A stretch of 64,000 nucleotides of DNA, taken from NCBI GenBank assembly GCA_964542165.1, contig CAZITQ010000004.1:1-64000 (forward strand), read 5' to 3'. The notes below the pieces were generated by a model. That model ran no database searches. It was not told where the DNA came from and saw nothing but the letters and a program-made list of their open reading frames with translations. The stretch comes from CAYTBN01 sp964542165 (GTDB taxonomy: Bacteria > Myxococcota_A > UBA796 > UBA9615 > CAYRNR01). Every line of letters begins with the position of its first letter. Position 1 is the first letter of the stretch. Below, piece by piece: positions 55,041 to 63,928 of the stretch. The position numbers and the translations under genes are program-made.

Positions 55041-55239
55041 GAGTCCGCTCCTTCCACGTGGAGGCGCCACACCCAGGTCGGCGCCGCCGGCACAGCGTCA
55101 GCTTTCGAGTAGGGGAAAGTCTCGATGGTAAAACCCCACACCCCGACCCAGAGGTCCTGTGGACGGGGCTGTGGATGAGCACGTCATGGTAAAAACTTAC
55201 TCCCGGGTGGTAAAACCTGTCAAGTCTGGCATACGGCCC

Positions 55240-55248
55240 TGTGGATAA
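55240..55248 (-). promoter_or_regulatory. DnaA box (perfect)
   Basis: TGTGGATAA on the plus strand, that is TTATCCACA on the minus strand, the exact DnaA consensus. Confidence 0.55.
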
Positions 55249-55275
55249 CTTGTGAATACCCCTCCCGGTGGACCT

Positions 55276-55297
55276 TCTGCGCCAATATTGGCGCAGA
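55276..55297. promoter_or_regulatory. 22-base perfect palindrome
   Basis: Each arm is TCTGCGCCAAT followed by its exact complement, with no mismatch. It is too AT-rich at the centre and lacks the T-run of a terminator, so it looks more like a protein binding site. Confidence 0.6.
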
Positions 55298-55365
55298 CGA
55301 AAAAAGCCACGGGTGGCGGGCAGTTGGCGGGGCTGGGTTCGGGAAGGACCGCAGGGTCCGCGGGG

Positions 55366-56349
55366 TCAGGCGACCACGGGAGCGTGGGTGCGAGAGAAGT
55401 GCCGGAGGGTCTCGCGGAGGGTACGAACGGGCTGGTACCCCAGCTGCTTGCGGATCCGCTCGCCGTTGACCACGCAGTTGTACTGGAGGAACTGGACCGA
55501 TCCCGGTGGCACCCGCGACAGGCGGAGCCGGAAGAGGATCTCGTCCCCCTTGTACAGCAGCGGGTGGGGCACGGGGTAGCTACGGATGTTCAGCTCGTCG
55601 AGCAGGCGCAGCAGGGGGATCGCCGCGGATCCGGTGACGTTGTAGATCCCGCGGGCGCGGGCCTTAAGGGCGCATTCGATGGCCTCGGCCACGTCCTCCT
55701 CGTGGAGGATCTGGATCATGGGATTGAAGCCCATGGCCACGGGGACCCGGCGCAGGTGGAGGTAGTGGTAGAGGAATCCGTTGCGCACGTTGGGCCCCAG
55801 CGCGAACACCGGTCTCAGGAGGACCAGGGGCGTGCGACCGTGCTCGTACATCCACGAGCGACATACGTGGTCGAATTCGATCAGATCGCCCAGCTCGCCG
55901 CGGGAGGCTGCGGCCTTCAACGGCATGTCCTCGGTGATCAGCGAGGGATTGCTGGGGGATGCACCGTAGACCTGGTGCTGGGAGACCACGATCACCTTGC
56001 GCGCGCCGTACTTGGCGCAGTAGCCCAGCATCTTCTGGGTTCCGATGACGTTGGTCTGGTGGCGGCGCTGCTTCTTGACCGACTGGTCGGACAGGAACGC
56101 CAGGTGGACCACGGTGTGCGGGCGGACGGTCCGGAAGACGTCCTCGGCCCGGTTGCGGTTGATGTCCACCTGGACGAACTGGAAGTTCGCCGGCCGGTCC
56201 AGGAGCCAGTTTCGCCGGTCGACACCGTACAGCTCGATGTCCTTGCGTTCGACCAGTCTGCGCCACAGCGCGCGGCCGATGCTGCCGGCGATGCCGGTGA
56301 CCAGGATCTTGCGGGGGGACTTGCGGCTCTTGCCGCGCCGGGGGCTCAC
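55366..56349 (-). CDS. NAD-dependent epimerase/SDR protein
   Basis: A 327-residue extended SDR. NAD site ILVTGIAGSIGRALWRRL (GxxGxxG), catalytic-region VVSQHQVYGASP, in which the usual YxxxK is not typical. Start GTG 56349 overlaps the stop of the acyltransferase gene (GTGA), so both are coupled. The basic N-terminal tail (PRRGKSRKSPRK) may contact membrane or nucleic acid. The family makes or modifies nucleotide sugars; the substrate is unknown. Confidence 0.88.
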   Translation of the reverse strand: MSPRRGKSRKSPRKILVTGIAGSIGRALWRRLVERKDIELYGVDRRNWLLDRPANFQFVQVDINRNRAEDVFRTVRPHTVVHLAFLSDQSVKKQRRHQTNVIGTQKMLGYCAKYGARKVIVVSQHQVYGASPSNPSLITEDMPLKAAASRGELGDLIEFDHVCRSWMYEHGRTPLVLLRPVFALGPNVRNGFLYHYLHLRRVPVAMGFNPMIQILHEEDVAEAIECALKARARGIYNVTGSAAIPLLRLLDELNIRSYPVPHPLLYKGDEILFRLRLSRVPPGSVQFLQYNCVVNGERIRKQLGYQPVRTLRETLRHFSRTHAPVVA

Positions 56350-57239
56350 GGCCCGCCTCCGGGAATCAGGGCATCGATGGCCGGGATGTCGAAGATGCCG
56401 CGCCTCCGGTCCAGTCCCAGCTGGATCTGGGCCCGGATCGCGTCCTCCACCTGCTCGACCAGGGGCCGCAGCTCGGCGTCCGGGGCGTCCGGATCGCCCT
56501 CGAGGTGGAGGGGCTCGCCGAAGTGCAGGATGAACTTGGTGGGCATGGGCAGCATGGCCAGGGGGCCCAGGATCGGCAGGAAGGCGGGGATGGGCATGTA
56601 GGGCATCCCCAGCATCCGCGCCGCGGCCTTCCAGTCGTAGACCGAGATGATGGACTCCTCGCCGCCGACCACGCCGACGGGGTGGATCGGTGCCCCGGTC
56701 CGCAGCGCCAGGCGCAGGAAGCCGGTGGGGAAGGTCTGGAGCTCGTACCGCTGCCAGATGGTCTTGCCGCTGCCGCGGATCCCCTCCGGGAAGACCAGGA
56801 TCGCCTCGTCGTGCTCCAGCAGGGTCAGGCAGTCGTCCCGGTTGCCCACCACCTGTCCGCAGCGGAAGAAGAAGGTCGAGACCCACGGCAGGGTCGGCAT
56901 CCAGCGCTCGACCATGCCCCGGAACAGGCGGGGCGGATCGCCCTCCAGCAGGCCCGCGGTGCCGACCATCAATCCGTCGAAGGGCAGCTGCCCCGAGTGG
57001 TTGGCGACCATGACCGCGCGTTTCTCGGGCAGCCATCCGGTCCCGTGGGCCTCCACGCGGAAGTAGTTGCGGTAGAGCCACTTGCTGACGGCCAGGGCGT
57101 ACACGGCCGTGTCCGGCGAGAATCCCCAGTCGTCGTAGCCGAACTCGTTCAGCTCGTTGGGCAGCCGGGCGATGAACTCCTCGAGTTCCTCGCTGGCGAC
57201 CCGGCGATCCAGCCGCCGCAGCAGCTCCCTGATCGGCAT
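56346..57239 (-). CDS. PlsC-type 1-acylglycerol-3-phosphate acyltransferase
   Basis: A 297-residue acyltransferase. The motifs are VANHSGQLPFDG (NHx4D catalytic block) and FPEGIRGSGKTIWQRYE (the PEG-x-R block). The family transfers acyl groups from acyl-CoA or acyl-ACP to lysophosphatidate or related acceptors on the inner membrane. It overlaps the SDR gene by four bases. Its start faces the methyltransferase gene. Confidence 0.9.
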   Translation of the reverse strand: MPIRELLRRLDRRVASEELEEFIARLPNELNEFGYDDWGFSPDTAVYALAVSKWLYRNYFRVEAHGTGWLPEKRAVMVANHSGQLPFDGLMVGTAGLLEGDPPRLFRGMVERWMPTLPWVSTFFFRCGQVVGNRDDCLTLLEHDEAILVFPEGIRGSGKTIWQRYELQTFPTGFLRLALRTGAPIHPVGVVGGEESIISVYDWKAAARMLGMPYMPIPAFLPILGPLAMLPMPTKFILHFGEPLHLEGDPDAPDAELRPLVEQVEDAIRAQIQLGLDRRRGIFDIPAIDALIPGGGP

Positions 57240-57315
57240 GGAAGGGCCCCTCGATTCGCGTTACGGTGGACTGCGCTACAGGCCGCAACGTAGCGGCCGG
57301 TCCGGGCGGCTGTCA

Positions 57316-58230
57316 ATGAAACCCCACGCGCGCGATGTCCACCGTGTCCGACTGACCCCGTACCGTGGTCCCGGCGGGTCGAAGGGGGGGGCGGATCCCC
57401 CGTCGGCGGACGCTGACCTGGCCGACGTCTACGACCGGATCGCCGCGCTGGAGGGCGTCGCCAGCACGGCCCTCCCGCCGGGACTCGCCGTGCTCTCCGG
57501 GCAGCTGGGTGGACCCGCGGGACTGCACGGAGACTACGATCCGAGCCGACTCGCCGCCCTGCCCCCGGGCGCCGCTCGCCTCTCCCTCGGCTTCGCGTCC
57601 GCGCTGGCGACCGCCGGGCCGGGGCGGGGCATGCGGGTGCTGGACGTGGGGTGTGGCGGGGGCCTCGACCTGGCCCTGGCCCGGCACGCCGTGGGCCCCC
57701 AGGGTGCCATCGCCGGGCTGGATGCCTCCCCGGGCATGCTCGAACGTGCGCGGGGAGTCGTGGAGGCGCCGCCCACTCCGGACCTCCGACTCGGGGACGC
57801 TGCCGCGCTTCCCTGGGACACGGGGAGCTTCGATCGGATCGTGATGAACTGCTCGCTGAGCCTGTTGCCGGACCGGGAGGCCGCCCTGGGCGAAGCGCGC
57901 AGGGTCGGGGCCGTCGGGGCCCGGCTGGCGATCGCGGACGTGGCCATCGGTGCATCCGCACCGCCCGAGCTCCGTCGGGCGCTGGAAGGGTGGGGGAGTG
58001 GAGTGCCCGGGCGCCTGGAGGCGTCGACCCTGGGAGAGGAGCTGCGCGGGGTGGGCTGGTCGATCCTCCAGTCCGAGTCGAGCTCCCTGGAACCGGCTGC
58101 CCTGTGGACCCTGGCCGAGGTGGCGGGGGCCGACCTGCGGGATCCGGTCCAGCGCCGCGTCCTGGCACCGTGGATCCGGGCCCTCTCCAGGGATCTGCAC
58201 CGCCTCACCGTGCTGGCCGTCCGCGCCTGA
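57316..58230 (+). CDS. ArsM/UbiE-like SAM methyltransferase
   Basis: A 304-residue class I methyltransferase (MRVLDVGCGGGLDLALAR; LDASPGMLERAR). The front (YDPSRLAALPPGAARLSLGF) resembles arsenite methyltransferases, but the usual Cys after it is replaced by FAS, so As(III) binding is unlikely. The start is ATG 57316, with a weak site. It is divergent from the PlsC-type gene; murJ follows 48 bases downstream. Confidence 0.75.
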   Translation: MKPHARDVHRVRLTPYRGPGGSKGGADPPSADADLADVYDRIAALEGVASTALPPGLAVLSGQLGGPAGLHGDYDPSRLAALPPGAARLSLGFASALATAGPGRGMRVLDVGCGGGLDLALARHAVGPQGAIAGLDASPGMLERARGVVEAPPTPDLRLGDAAALPWDTGSFDRIVMNCSLSLLPDREAALGEARRVGAVGARLAIADVAIGASAPPELRRALEGWGSGVPGRLEASTLGEELRGVGWSILQSESSSLEPAALWTLAEVAGADLRDPVQRRVLAPWIRALSRDLHRLTVLAVRA

Positions 58231-58278
58231 TCCCACCGGGCTTGCCCTGGGCACACGGACCGGGCACCATCGCGGGCC

Positions 58279-59901
58279 ATGTCGTCCCGCGGAGTGGAGA
58301 AGGTCGGTCGCAACGCCCTGGTCATCGCCGTCGCCGGCCTGGCGGTGCGCGCCCTGGGCCTGGTCCGCGAGATCGCGCTGGCCTACTTCTTCGGCGCCGG
58401 GCCGGTCCGGGATGCCCTGGCCATCGCCCTGAGGGTCCCGTCGGTACTCCGGGATCTGTTCGCCGAGGGATCGATGGCGGCTGCCTTCGTGCCCAGCTTC
58501 ACCCGCTACATGGAGCAGCGGGGGCGCGAGGCCGCCTTCCTGCTGGCCAACGTGATGCTCGGCTTCCTGATGCTGGTGCTGGGGGCCATCGTCGCCTCCT
58601 TCGTCTTCGCCGGCCGGTACTGGGTGCTGCTGTTCGCCGGCGGTTTCGCGGACCGCCCCGAGACCCTCGAGCTGGCCACGCGGCTGACCGCCCTCGCCGG
58701 CCCCTTCATCCTCCTGGTCTCCCTGGCCACCGTGCTGTCGGGCATGCTCAACGTGCACGGCCGGTTCTTCCTCCCGGCCCTGGCCCCCGCCGCCCTCAAC
58801 CTGGCGGCCATCGTCGGCTGCCTGATGGGCGCCCCCTTCGAGACCTGGACCGGACTGGACCCATCGGCGGCCGTGGCCGGCGCCTACACCGTGGGGGGCC
58901 TGGCCCAGTTCGCCGTGCTCTACCCGGCGGTGCGGCGCCTGGGCTTCCGTCTGCGACCCCGCCTGCAGCTGGCCCATGAGGGGCTGCGCAAGGTGGTGCT
59001 GTTGATGCTCCCGGGGCTGCTGGGGCTGGCGGCGATCCAGCTGACCAACATCATCGACATGCAGGTCGCGTCCCGGTACGGGGACGGGGTCGTCTCCTAC
59101 GTCGAGTACAGCTTCCGCCTGGTGCTCTTCCCGATCTCGATGGTGGGCATGGCCCTGGCCACGGCGACCCTGGCCAAGGCCAGCCTGGACGTGGCCGCCG
59201 AGGATCCGGCCGCGCTGCGCGGCACGGTCTCCCGCTCGGTGTCGATGCTGTTCCTGGTCTCGCTGCCGGTGGGGGGTCTGCTGTTCGCCCTGGCCGGGCC
59301 CATCACCCAGGCGCTGTTCGTGGCCGGCGAGTTCACCTTCCACGACGCGGCGGAGACCGCCGTGCTGCTCCAGCTGTACGCGCTGGGCGTGGCCGGGTTC
59401 TGCTACCCGCGGGTCGCGATCCCGATCTTCTTCGCCCTGGGGGACAGCCTGCGGCCGATGCTCGTGGCGCTGCTCACCATCGGCCTCAAGCTGGGGTTCG
59501 TGTTCGCGCTGAAGCCCTTCATGGAATACCGCGGGCTCGTCCTCGCCACATCCATCGCGGTGAGCGTGGAGGCCTTCGTCATCTGGTGGCTGCTCCGCCG
59601 CCGCATCGGCTCGATGGTGCCGGGGACCACCCTGGGCATGGTGAAGATCCTGCTGGCGACGATCGCGATGGTCGGGGCGGTGATGGGGGTCTCCCTGCTC
59701 CTGCCCACGTCGTGGGACGAGCCAGGCAAGCTCCTGCAGCTGGCCAAGCTGGTGGGGGGTGCGGCCCTGGGAGGCGCGGTCTACGTGGCCGCATGCGCTA
59801 TCCTGGGAGTACGGGAACTCGGCGAGCTGCTGAAGAAGGTCGCGGGGAAGCTGCGACCCCCGCCGCCGCCGCCGGGGGCAGGGCCGCGCGGGCGGCGCTA
59901 A
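58279..59901 (+). CDS. murJ: Lipid II flippase MurJ
   Basis: A 540-residue MOP-superfamily membrane protein with about 14 predicted helices. The N-terminal signature is LVREIALAYFFGAGPVRDAL with RVPSVLRDLFAEGSMAAAFV, and conserved ALAPAALNLAAIVGCLMG follows. It flips lipid II across the inner membrane for peptidoglycan synthesis. It ends 48 bases before the START-like gene. Confidence 0.95.
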   Translation: MSSRGVEKVGRNALVIAVAGLAVRALGLVREIALAYFFGAGPVRDALAIALRVPSVLRDLFAEGSMAAAFVPSFTRYMEQRGREAAFLLANVMLGFLMLVLGAIVASFVFAGRYWVLLFAGGFADRPETLELATRLTALAGPFILLVSLATVLSGMLNVHGRFFLPALAPAALNLAAIVGCLMGAPFETWTGLDPSAAVAGAYTVGGLAQFAVLYPAVRRLGFRLRPRLQLAHEGLRKVVLLMLPGLLGLAAIQLTNIIDMQVASRYGDGVVSYVEYSFRLVLFPISMVGMALATATLAKASLDVAAEDPAALRGTVSRSVSMLFLVSLPVGGLLFALAGPITQALFVAGEFTFHDAAETAVLLQLYALGVAGFCYPRVAIPIFFALGDSLRPMLVALLTIGLKLGFVFALKPFMEYRGLVLATSIAVSVEAFVIWWLLRRRIGSMVPGTTLGMVKILLATIAMVGAVMGVSLLLPTSWDEPGKLLQLAKLVGGAALGGAVYVAACAILGVRELGELLKKVAGKLRPPPPPPGAGPRGRR

Positions 59902-59949
59902 TCAAGGCGAACTCGCGGGCGGGGCCCGCGGTTCGTGGGGGAAGACGAG

Positions 59950-60384
59950 ATGACCGGAGCCACCCGCTCCGTGGAGATCCACGCTCCGATCGACCGCGTC
60001 TACGACGTCATCGTCGACTACGAGGCCTACCCCGAGTTCCTGCCGACCATGTCGGCCGTACGGGTGCTCGATCGGGAAGGCGAGCGCGCGGTGGCCGAGT
60101 TCGAGCTCGATCTGATCAAGCGCATCCGCTACACGCTGGATCTGCAGGGGGTCCGTCCGACGCGCCTCGACTGGACGTTGAAGGAGTCGCGCTGGCTGCG
60201 GGGGAACACCGGAAGCTGGGTCCTGGCCGACCTCGGTCCCCGACGCGTTCGCGCGACCTACACCATCGATCTGGACTTCCAGCTCCTGGTGCCGCGGGGC
60301 ATCATGTCCCGGCTCGCCGGGACGAGCCTCCCCCAGACCCTGGACGCCTTCCGCGAGCGCGCGGAGGCCCTGGAGGACCGTTGA
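59950..60384 (+). CDS. SRPBCC/COQ10-type START protein
   Basis: A 144-residue START-like protein (RVYDVIVDYEAYPEFLPTMS, IRYTLDLQGVRPTRLDWTL). Its size and motif match ubiquinone-binding/ribosome-associated toxin RatA relatives. ATG 59950 is preceded by GGGGGAAG; a GTG at 59935 is in frame too. The TTG of the next gene overlaps the stop. Confidence 0.85.
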   Translation: MTGATRSVEIHAPIDRVYDVIVDYEAYPEFLPTMSAVRVLDREGERAVAEFELDLIKRIRYTLDLQGVRPTRLDWTLKESRWLRGNTGSWVLADLGPRRVRATYTIDLDFQLLVPRGIMSRLAGTSLPQTLDAFRERAEALEDR

Positions 60385-61322
60385 CCCTCCGTCAGCTCAC
60401 CGTTGCCCTGGCGTTCGGGATGCTGGTCGCCGCCTGTCGATCCGCCCCCGACGACACCCCTCCGGACCCCCCCTCGACGGCCGTACCCGCGAGCCTGGAC
60501 CGGGACGCCATGGCCGCGTCGCTGGCGCGGGTCCAGGAACGCCTCGCCGGCGGCGATCGGGCCGCCCTCGAGGAGCTCGGTGAGCTGGGGGAGCAGGCCC
60601 TGTCGTTCACCGACGACGAGGCCGCCACGGAGGTGGCCCGGCTGATGGTGGAGGCCGGCCAGCTGGAGGGGGCGCTGGAGTACACCGGTCGGGCCCGCAA
60701 GCGCTTCCCACTGGACCGGGGGCACAAGGGGCTGGTGTTCCCCCAGGCCCAGGCGCTCGATGGCCTCGGACGGTCCCGGGAGGCCGCCGAGGCCTTCGAC
60801 TCGGCCCTCGGCGTGGAGCCGGTGAATCCCTTCGAGTACCTGGGTTCCGCCGATCTCTGGGTCGCCGTGGACGAGTTCGACCGGGCCAGCGCCGCCGTGG
60901 ACGCGGGCCTGGTGCGATTCCCCGAGGACGTCTTCCTGCTGCAGGGGAGGGCGGAGGTCCGGCTGCGGCGGGGCGATGCCGAGGGCGCCCTGGCGGAGCT
61001 GGATCGCCTCAGCGAGGCCATGCCCGACGAGATCGGCCCCCAGGTCCTACGAATGGAGGCGCTCGCCGCACTGGATCGCCGCGAGCTGCTGCTGGCCGCC
61101 GGGTTGGCCTTCGACGAGGCCTACCCGTTGCTGGGCCACGGCGCGGTGTTCGCGGGGCTGGCCCAGGCGCGGGGGGGCGACGCCGCGGCGGCCGAGACCC
61201 TCTGGGCCAGCGTCGAGGAGCGGATCGCGATCTGCGTGGAGTGCTCCACCGATCAGGTCGAGCTGCTGGAGTGGGCTCGCAAGATGGCGGGCGCCGAGAC
61301 GGTCACCCCCCTGGACCGTTGA
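60381..61322 (+). CDS. TPR lipoprotein
   Basis: A 313-residue lipoprotein (signal LTVALAFGMLVAAC) with about six TPR-like helical repeats in the mature part (EGALEYTGRARKRFPLDRG, REAAEAFDSALGVEPVNPFE). TTG 60381 overlaps the previous stop, with GGAGG four bases upstream. It probably organises other envelope proteins. The gene converges on the barrel-like gene at 61351. Confidence 0.85.
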   Translation: MTLRQLTVALAFGMLVAACRSAPDDTPPDPPSTAVPASLDRDAMAASLARVQERLAGGDRAALEELGELGEQALSFTDDEAATEVARLMVEAGQLEGALEYTGRARKRFPLDRGHKGLVFPQAQALDGLGRSREAAEAFDSALGVEPVNPFEYLGSADLWVAVDEFDRASAAVDAGLVRFPEDVFLLQGRAEVRLRRGDAEGALAELDRLSEAMPDEIGPQVLRMEALAALDRRELLLAAGLAFDEAYPLLGHGAVFAGLAQARGGDAAAAETLWASVEERIAICVECSTDQVELLEWARKMAGAETVTPLDR

Positions 61323-61350
61323 CGGTGCCGCCGGGCGACCTGGCCCGGGA

Positions 61351-62895
61351 TCAGAGCCGCAGTCCGGCACCCGCGCACAGGGAGATGTCCCGCGCCCCGC
61401 TCCAGTAGAACGCCGCCGAGCCGCCGACACGGAAGTACAGCGTCGGCAAGCGCGGGGTGACGATGTCGATGTTGACGTCGATGCCCAGAGCGGTGTCGAG
61501 GGGGGACACGGTCGCGGTCCCGGTCTCCGCGTCCTGGATCAGGGGGAAGCGGCCGGTGATGTCCCCCAGCGCCCGGGCCCGGGTACGGTAGCGCAGCGCC
61601 AGGCCGACGTAGGTCTGCAGGACGCGGGGCCGCCAGCGGTAGCCGAATCCGCCGACGAGCTCGGGCGCGGCGAACAGCTGACCTCCCCCCAGGGCGTGGA
61701 GCTGGATGTGCAAGGCCGCACGGGGCGTGAACCCGCTGCCGATGCGGACCTCGATACTCCCGGAGGGGTCGATCCCGGTGTGGGACTCGGTGCTTCCCTG
61801 GTCCTCCCCCGGGGCCGCCACGGCGCCCCCCTCGAAGAGCACGCCGCCGCTCACCCCGAGGCGGACCCGATCCGCGTGCCTCGGCATGTGCTTGCGCAGG
61901 TTCCGGATCGCCGACAGGGTCTCGAACTCCCGGGAGCCCACGTCGTAGCGGTACACCCGCGGCTCGCCCAGCTCCTTGCGGAAGGTGGTGTCGACCACCA
62001 CCACCGACGAGGCGGTCCACTGGGCCGCCAGGGCGTCGAGCATCGTGCGGGCGGCCACCCGCGTCAGCTCCGAGTGGGGACCGGTCATCGCAGCGGCGCT
62101 GGCCCCGTAGCGGTCCAGCATCACCGCGGTGTCGCCTGCCTCCAGGTGGAGCATCGCCGAGACCGGAGGGCCTTCCGGGCCCTGGATCTGGAGCAGGTGG
62201 GGCCCGGGGTACAGCTCGTGGAGTACCAGCCCGCCCATGGCCCTGCCGTCCACCGTGGCCTCCAGCCCGGCGACCAGCGAGGCGGTGAACCCGAACTGCG
62301 CCGGGTCGGCGGCCAGGGTCTCCTCCCGGGCCACGAGGTAGGTCTGCTGGGGATCCGGCGGGTAGCCCACGTCCCAGCGGAGCTCGGGGTGGATGCCGGA
62401 CGCGGCCGCGAAGTCCTCGCGGGCCGCCGCCGTGCGACCGTCCACGTGATTCGCCAGCCCCCGGAGCAGATAGAGCTCGGCCAGCTTCGCCGGTTCCACG
62501 GCGCGGGTGAGGCAGGGGGCCGCGGCCAGGAACCGGTCCACCCCGTCGATGACCCGCTCCGACTCCAGCAGGTCCAGGGCCTCCCGGGCCCGCCCCAGGA
62601 CCACCGACAGCTCCTCGGGGGCGGTTCCGGCGCACCAGGCCACCCGGCCGTCGCCCGTCATCCAGTAGTCCCGATCGGCGGGGAAGGGGATGCCGGTGAC
62701 CCCCACCCGTTCGTCCGGCCTCTCCCGGGCCGGGAGGCGTTCCCGGGCGTACCCGGCGGCCACGATGCCGTCGGCGTTGGACGCCCCGGGCCCGAACAGG
62801 AGCACGGCGCGCCCTTCGCCACCCGCCCGCGCCGGGCCGGTGGTTGCCAGGGTCGACAGCAGGACGACGGCGCATCCAATGGCGTGGATTCTCAC
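61351..62895 (-). CDS. Secreted protein with beta-barrel-like C-terminus
   Basis: A 514-residue exported protein (signal IGCAVVLLSTLATTGPARA) starting at GTG 62895 with GGAGGGG upstream and coupled to the hydrolase gene (GTGA). The middle has a PEGA-like beta module (VDGRAMGGLVLHELYPGPHL). The last 200 residues alternate hydrophobic and polar strands (VRLGVSGGVLFEGGAV, LHIQLHALGGGQLFAAPE, LQTYVGLALRYRTRARAL) and end in GAGLRL, like an outer-membrane barrel. I recognise no family. Confidence 0.75.
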   Translation of the reverse strand: MRIHAIGCAVVLLSTLATTGPARAGGEGRAVLLFGPGASNADGIVAAGYARERLPARERPDERVGVTGIPFPADRDYWMTGDGRVAWCAGTAPEELSVVLGRAREALDLLESERVIDGVDRFLAAAPCLTRAVEPAKLAELYLLRGLANHVDGRTAAAREDFAAASGIHPELRWDVGYPPDPQQTYLVAREETLAADPAQFGFTASLVAGLEATVDGRAMGGLVLHELYPGPHLLQIQGPEGPPVSAMLHLEAGDTAVMLDRYGASAAAMTGPHSELTRVAARTMLDALAAQWTASSVVVVDTTFRKELGEPRVYRYDVGSREFETLSAIRNLRKHMPRHADRVRLGVSGGVLFEGGAVAAPGEDQGSTESHTGIDPSGSIEVRIGSGFTPRAALHIQLHALGGGQLFAAPELVGGFGYRWRPRVLQTYVGLALRYRTRARALGDITGRFPLIQDAETGTATVSPLDTALGIDVNIDIVTPRLPTLYFRVGGSAAFYWSGARDISLCAGAGLRL

Positions 62896-63815
62896 GGTTC
62901 CCCTCCAGGCCCCCCGGCCAGGCGGCCGGCGAAGTGCTCGCCGACCCAGCGGTCGATGTGTGGGTAGATCACCTCGGGGCGCTCGACGATGCCCGCGTGG
63001 GTCGCCCCCTCCAGGTAGAGCAGTTCGGCCCCCGGGATGGTGTCCCGCATGTGGTAGGAGGCCGCGATGGGCGTGAAGGTGTCGTGCTCCCCGGCCACGA
63101 TCAGCGTCGGTACGTCGACGCGGGGGAGGAGGTCGGTGGCGTCGTGGTCGGCGATGTCCCGGGCCATGCGGAAGAACAGGGGCAGGCCGATGTCCACCAG
63201 GTGATGGAGGTAGCGCCTCAGCTCGGTCCGATCCACCCGGGCCACGTCCACCATGTTGGCGCCACCGGCCAGGTTCCAGGCGAAGGGCAGGGCGAGCAGG
63301 GGCTGCCAGAGCCAGCGCTCCAGCGAGGGGCCCATCCGCGAGGTGGCCAGCGCGATGGCCGCGTCGAAGCCCTTTCGGCTGTGGCGGAAGTCGTAGAAGG
63401 TGTCCAGGGGGCGCCGGTAGGTGCCCAGGATCGGGACCAGCCCGCCCACCCGGTCCGGGTGCTGGCGGAAGGCCTCGAGGATCACCTGGACCCCCAGGCT
63501 GTGGCCCAGGAGGATCGGGCGCTCCAATCCCAGGTGATCCACCACGGTCCACATGTCCCGCGCCAGGCGATCCACGGCGAAGGAGCGCTCCTCGGGGGGC
63601 TCCTGGCTGCGCCCGTGGCCGGGGTAGTCCCACAGCGTGACGGACAGGCGGTCCCGGAAGGTGTCCACCAGGTAGTGCCAGAAGAAGGTGCTGACGCCCA
63701 GCCCGTTGCAGCACACCATGGGGGGGGCGCCCCGTCCGTGGACCCGGAAGAACAGGTCGAGACCGTCGTCGGTAGAGACGAAGCCCCTCTCGTCTCGTCG
63801 TGGTTCGTCGCTCAC
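62892..63815 (-). CDS. Alpha/beta hydrolase
   Basis: A 307-residue alpha/beta hydrolase. Nucleophile Ser in LLGHSLGVQVIL, Asp in VAGEHDTFTP, and His in GATHAGIVERPE make up the triad. It has no signal peptide. Start GTG 63815 is preferred (GAGGTG upstream); ATG 63842 gives nine more residues but a weak site. It is coupled to the barrel-like gene. Substrate not visible; esterase, lipase or dehalogenase relatives all fit. Confidence 0.86.
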   Translation of the reverse strand: MSDEPRRDERGFVSTDDGLDLFFRVHGRGAPPMVCCNGLGVSTFFWHYLVDTFRDRLSVTLWDYPGHGRSQEPPEERSFAVDRLARDMWTVVDHLGLERPILLGHSLGVQVILEAFRQHPDRVGGLVPILGTYRRPLDTFYDFRHSRKGFDAAIALATSRMGPSLERWLWQPLLALPFAWNLAGGANMVDVARVDRTELRRYLHHLVDIGLPLFFRMARDIADHDATDLLPRVDVPTLIVAGEHDTFTPIAASYHMRDTIPGAELLYLEGATHAGIVERPEVIYPHIDRWVGEHFAGRLAGGPGGEP

Positions 63816-63928
63816 CGCTCGCACCTCGTAGCGGCCGATCATAGGCCAAACCGCTCCCCTGCGCCCACGGGCGCGTGCCCGGGCGGAGCCCCGTTGACCC
63901 CCCGGGCGGCGGTTGGCAGACTCGGGGC

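Larger units (their letters stand above)
55041..55365. promoter_or_regulatory. 325-base regulatory or origin-like intergenic region
   Basis: Contents: TGGTAAAA three times (55126-55133, 55187-55194, 55208-55215, same direction), a perfect DnaA box TGTGGATAA (55240-55248), a near-match TGTGGATGA (55170-55178), a 22-base perfect palindrome (55276-55297) and an A-run 55300-55305. It lies between the SDR gene end and the MraZ/ParB-like gene start. It is less GC-rich than the genes around it. No small gene is seen. Confidence 0.6.

Noticed and set aside
55240..55297. Chromosomal oriC
   Set aside because: Only one perfect DnaA box, and no dnaA, dnaN, gidA or parA nearby, so I keep it as origin-like at most.
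57240..57315. tRNA or small RNA gene in the PlsC-methyltransferase gap
   Set aside because: No T-loop or cloverleaf pattern, and the gap is short.
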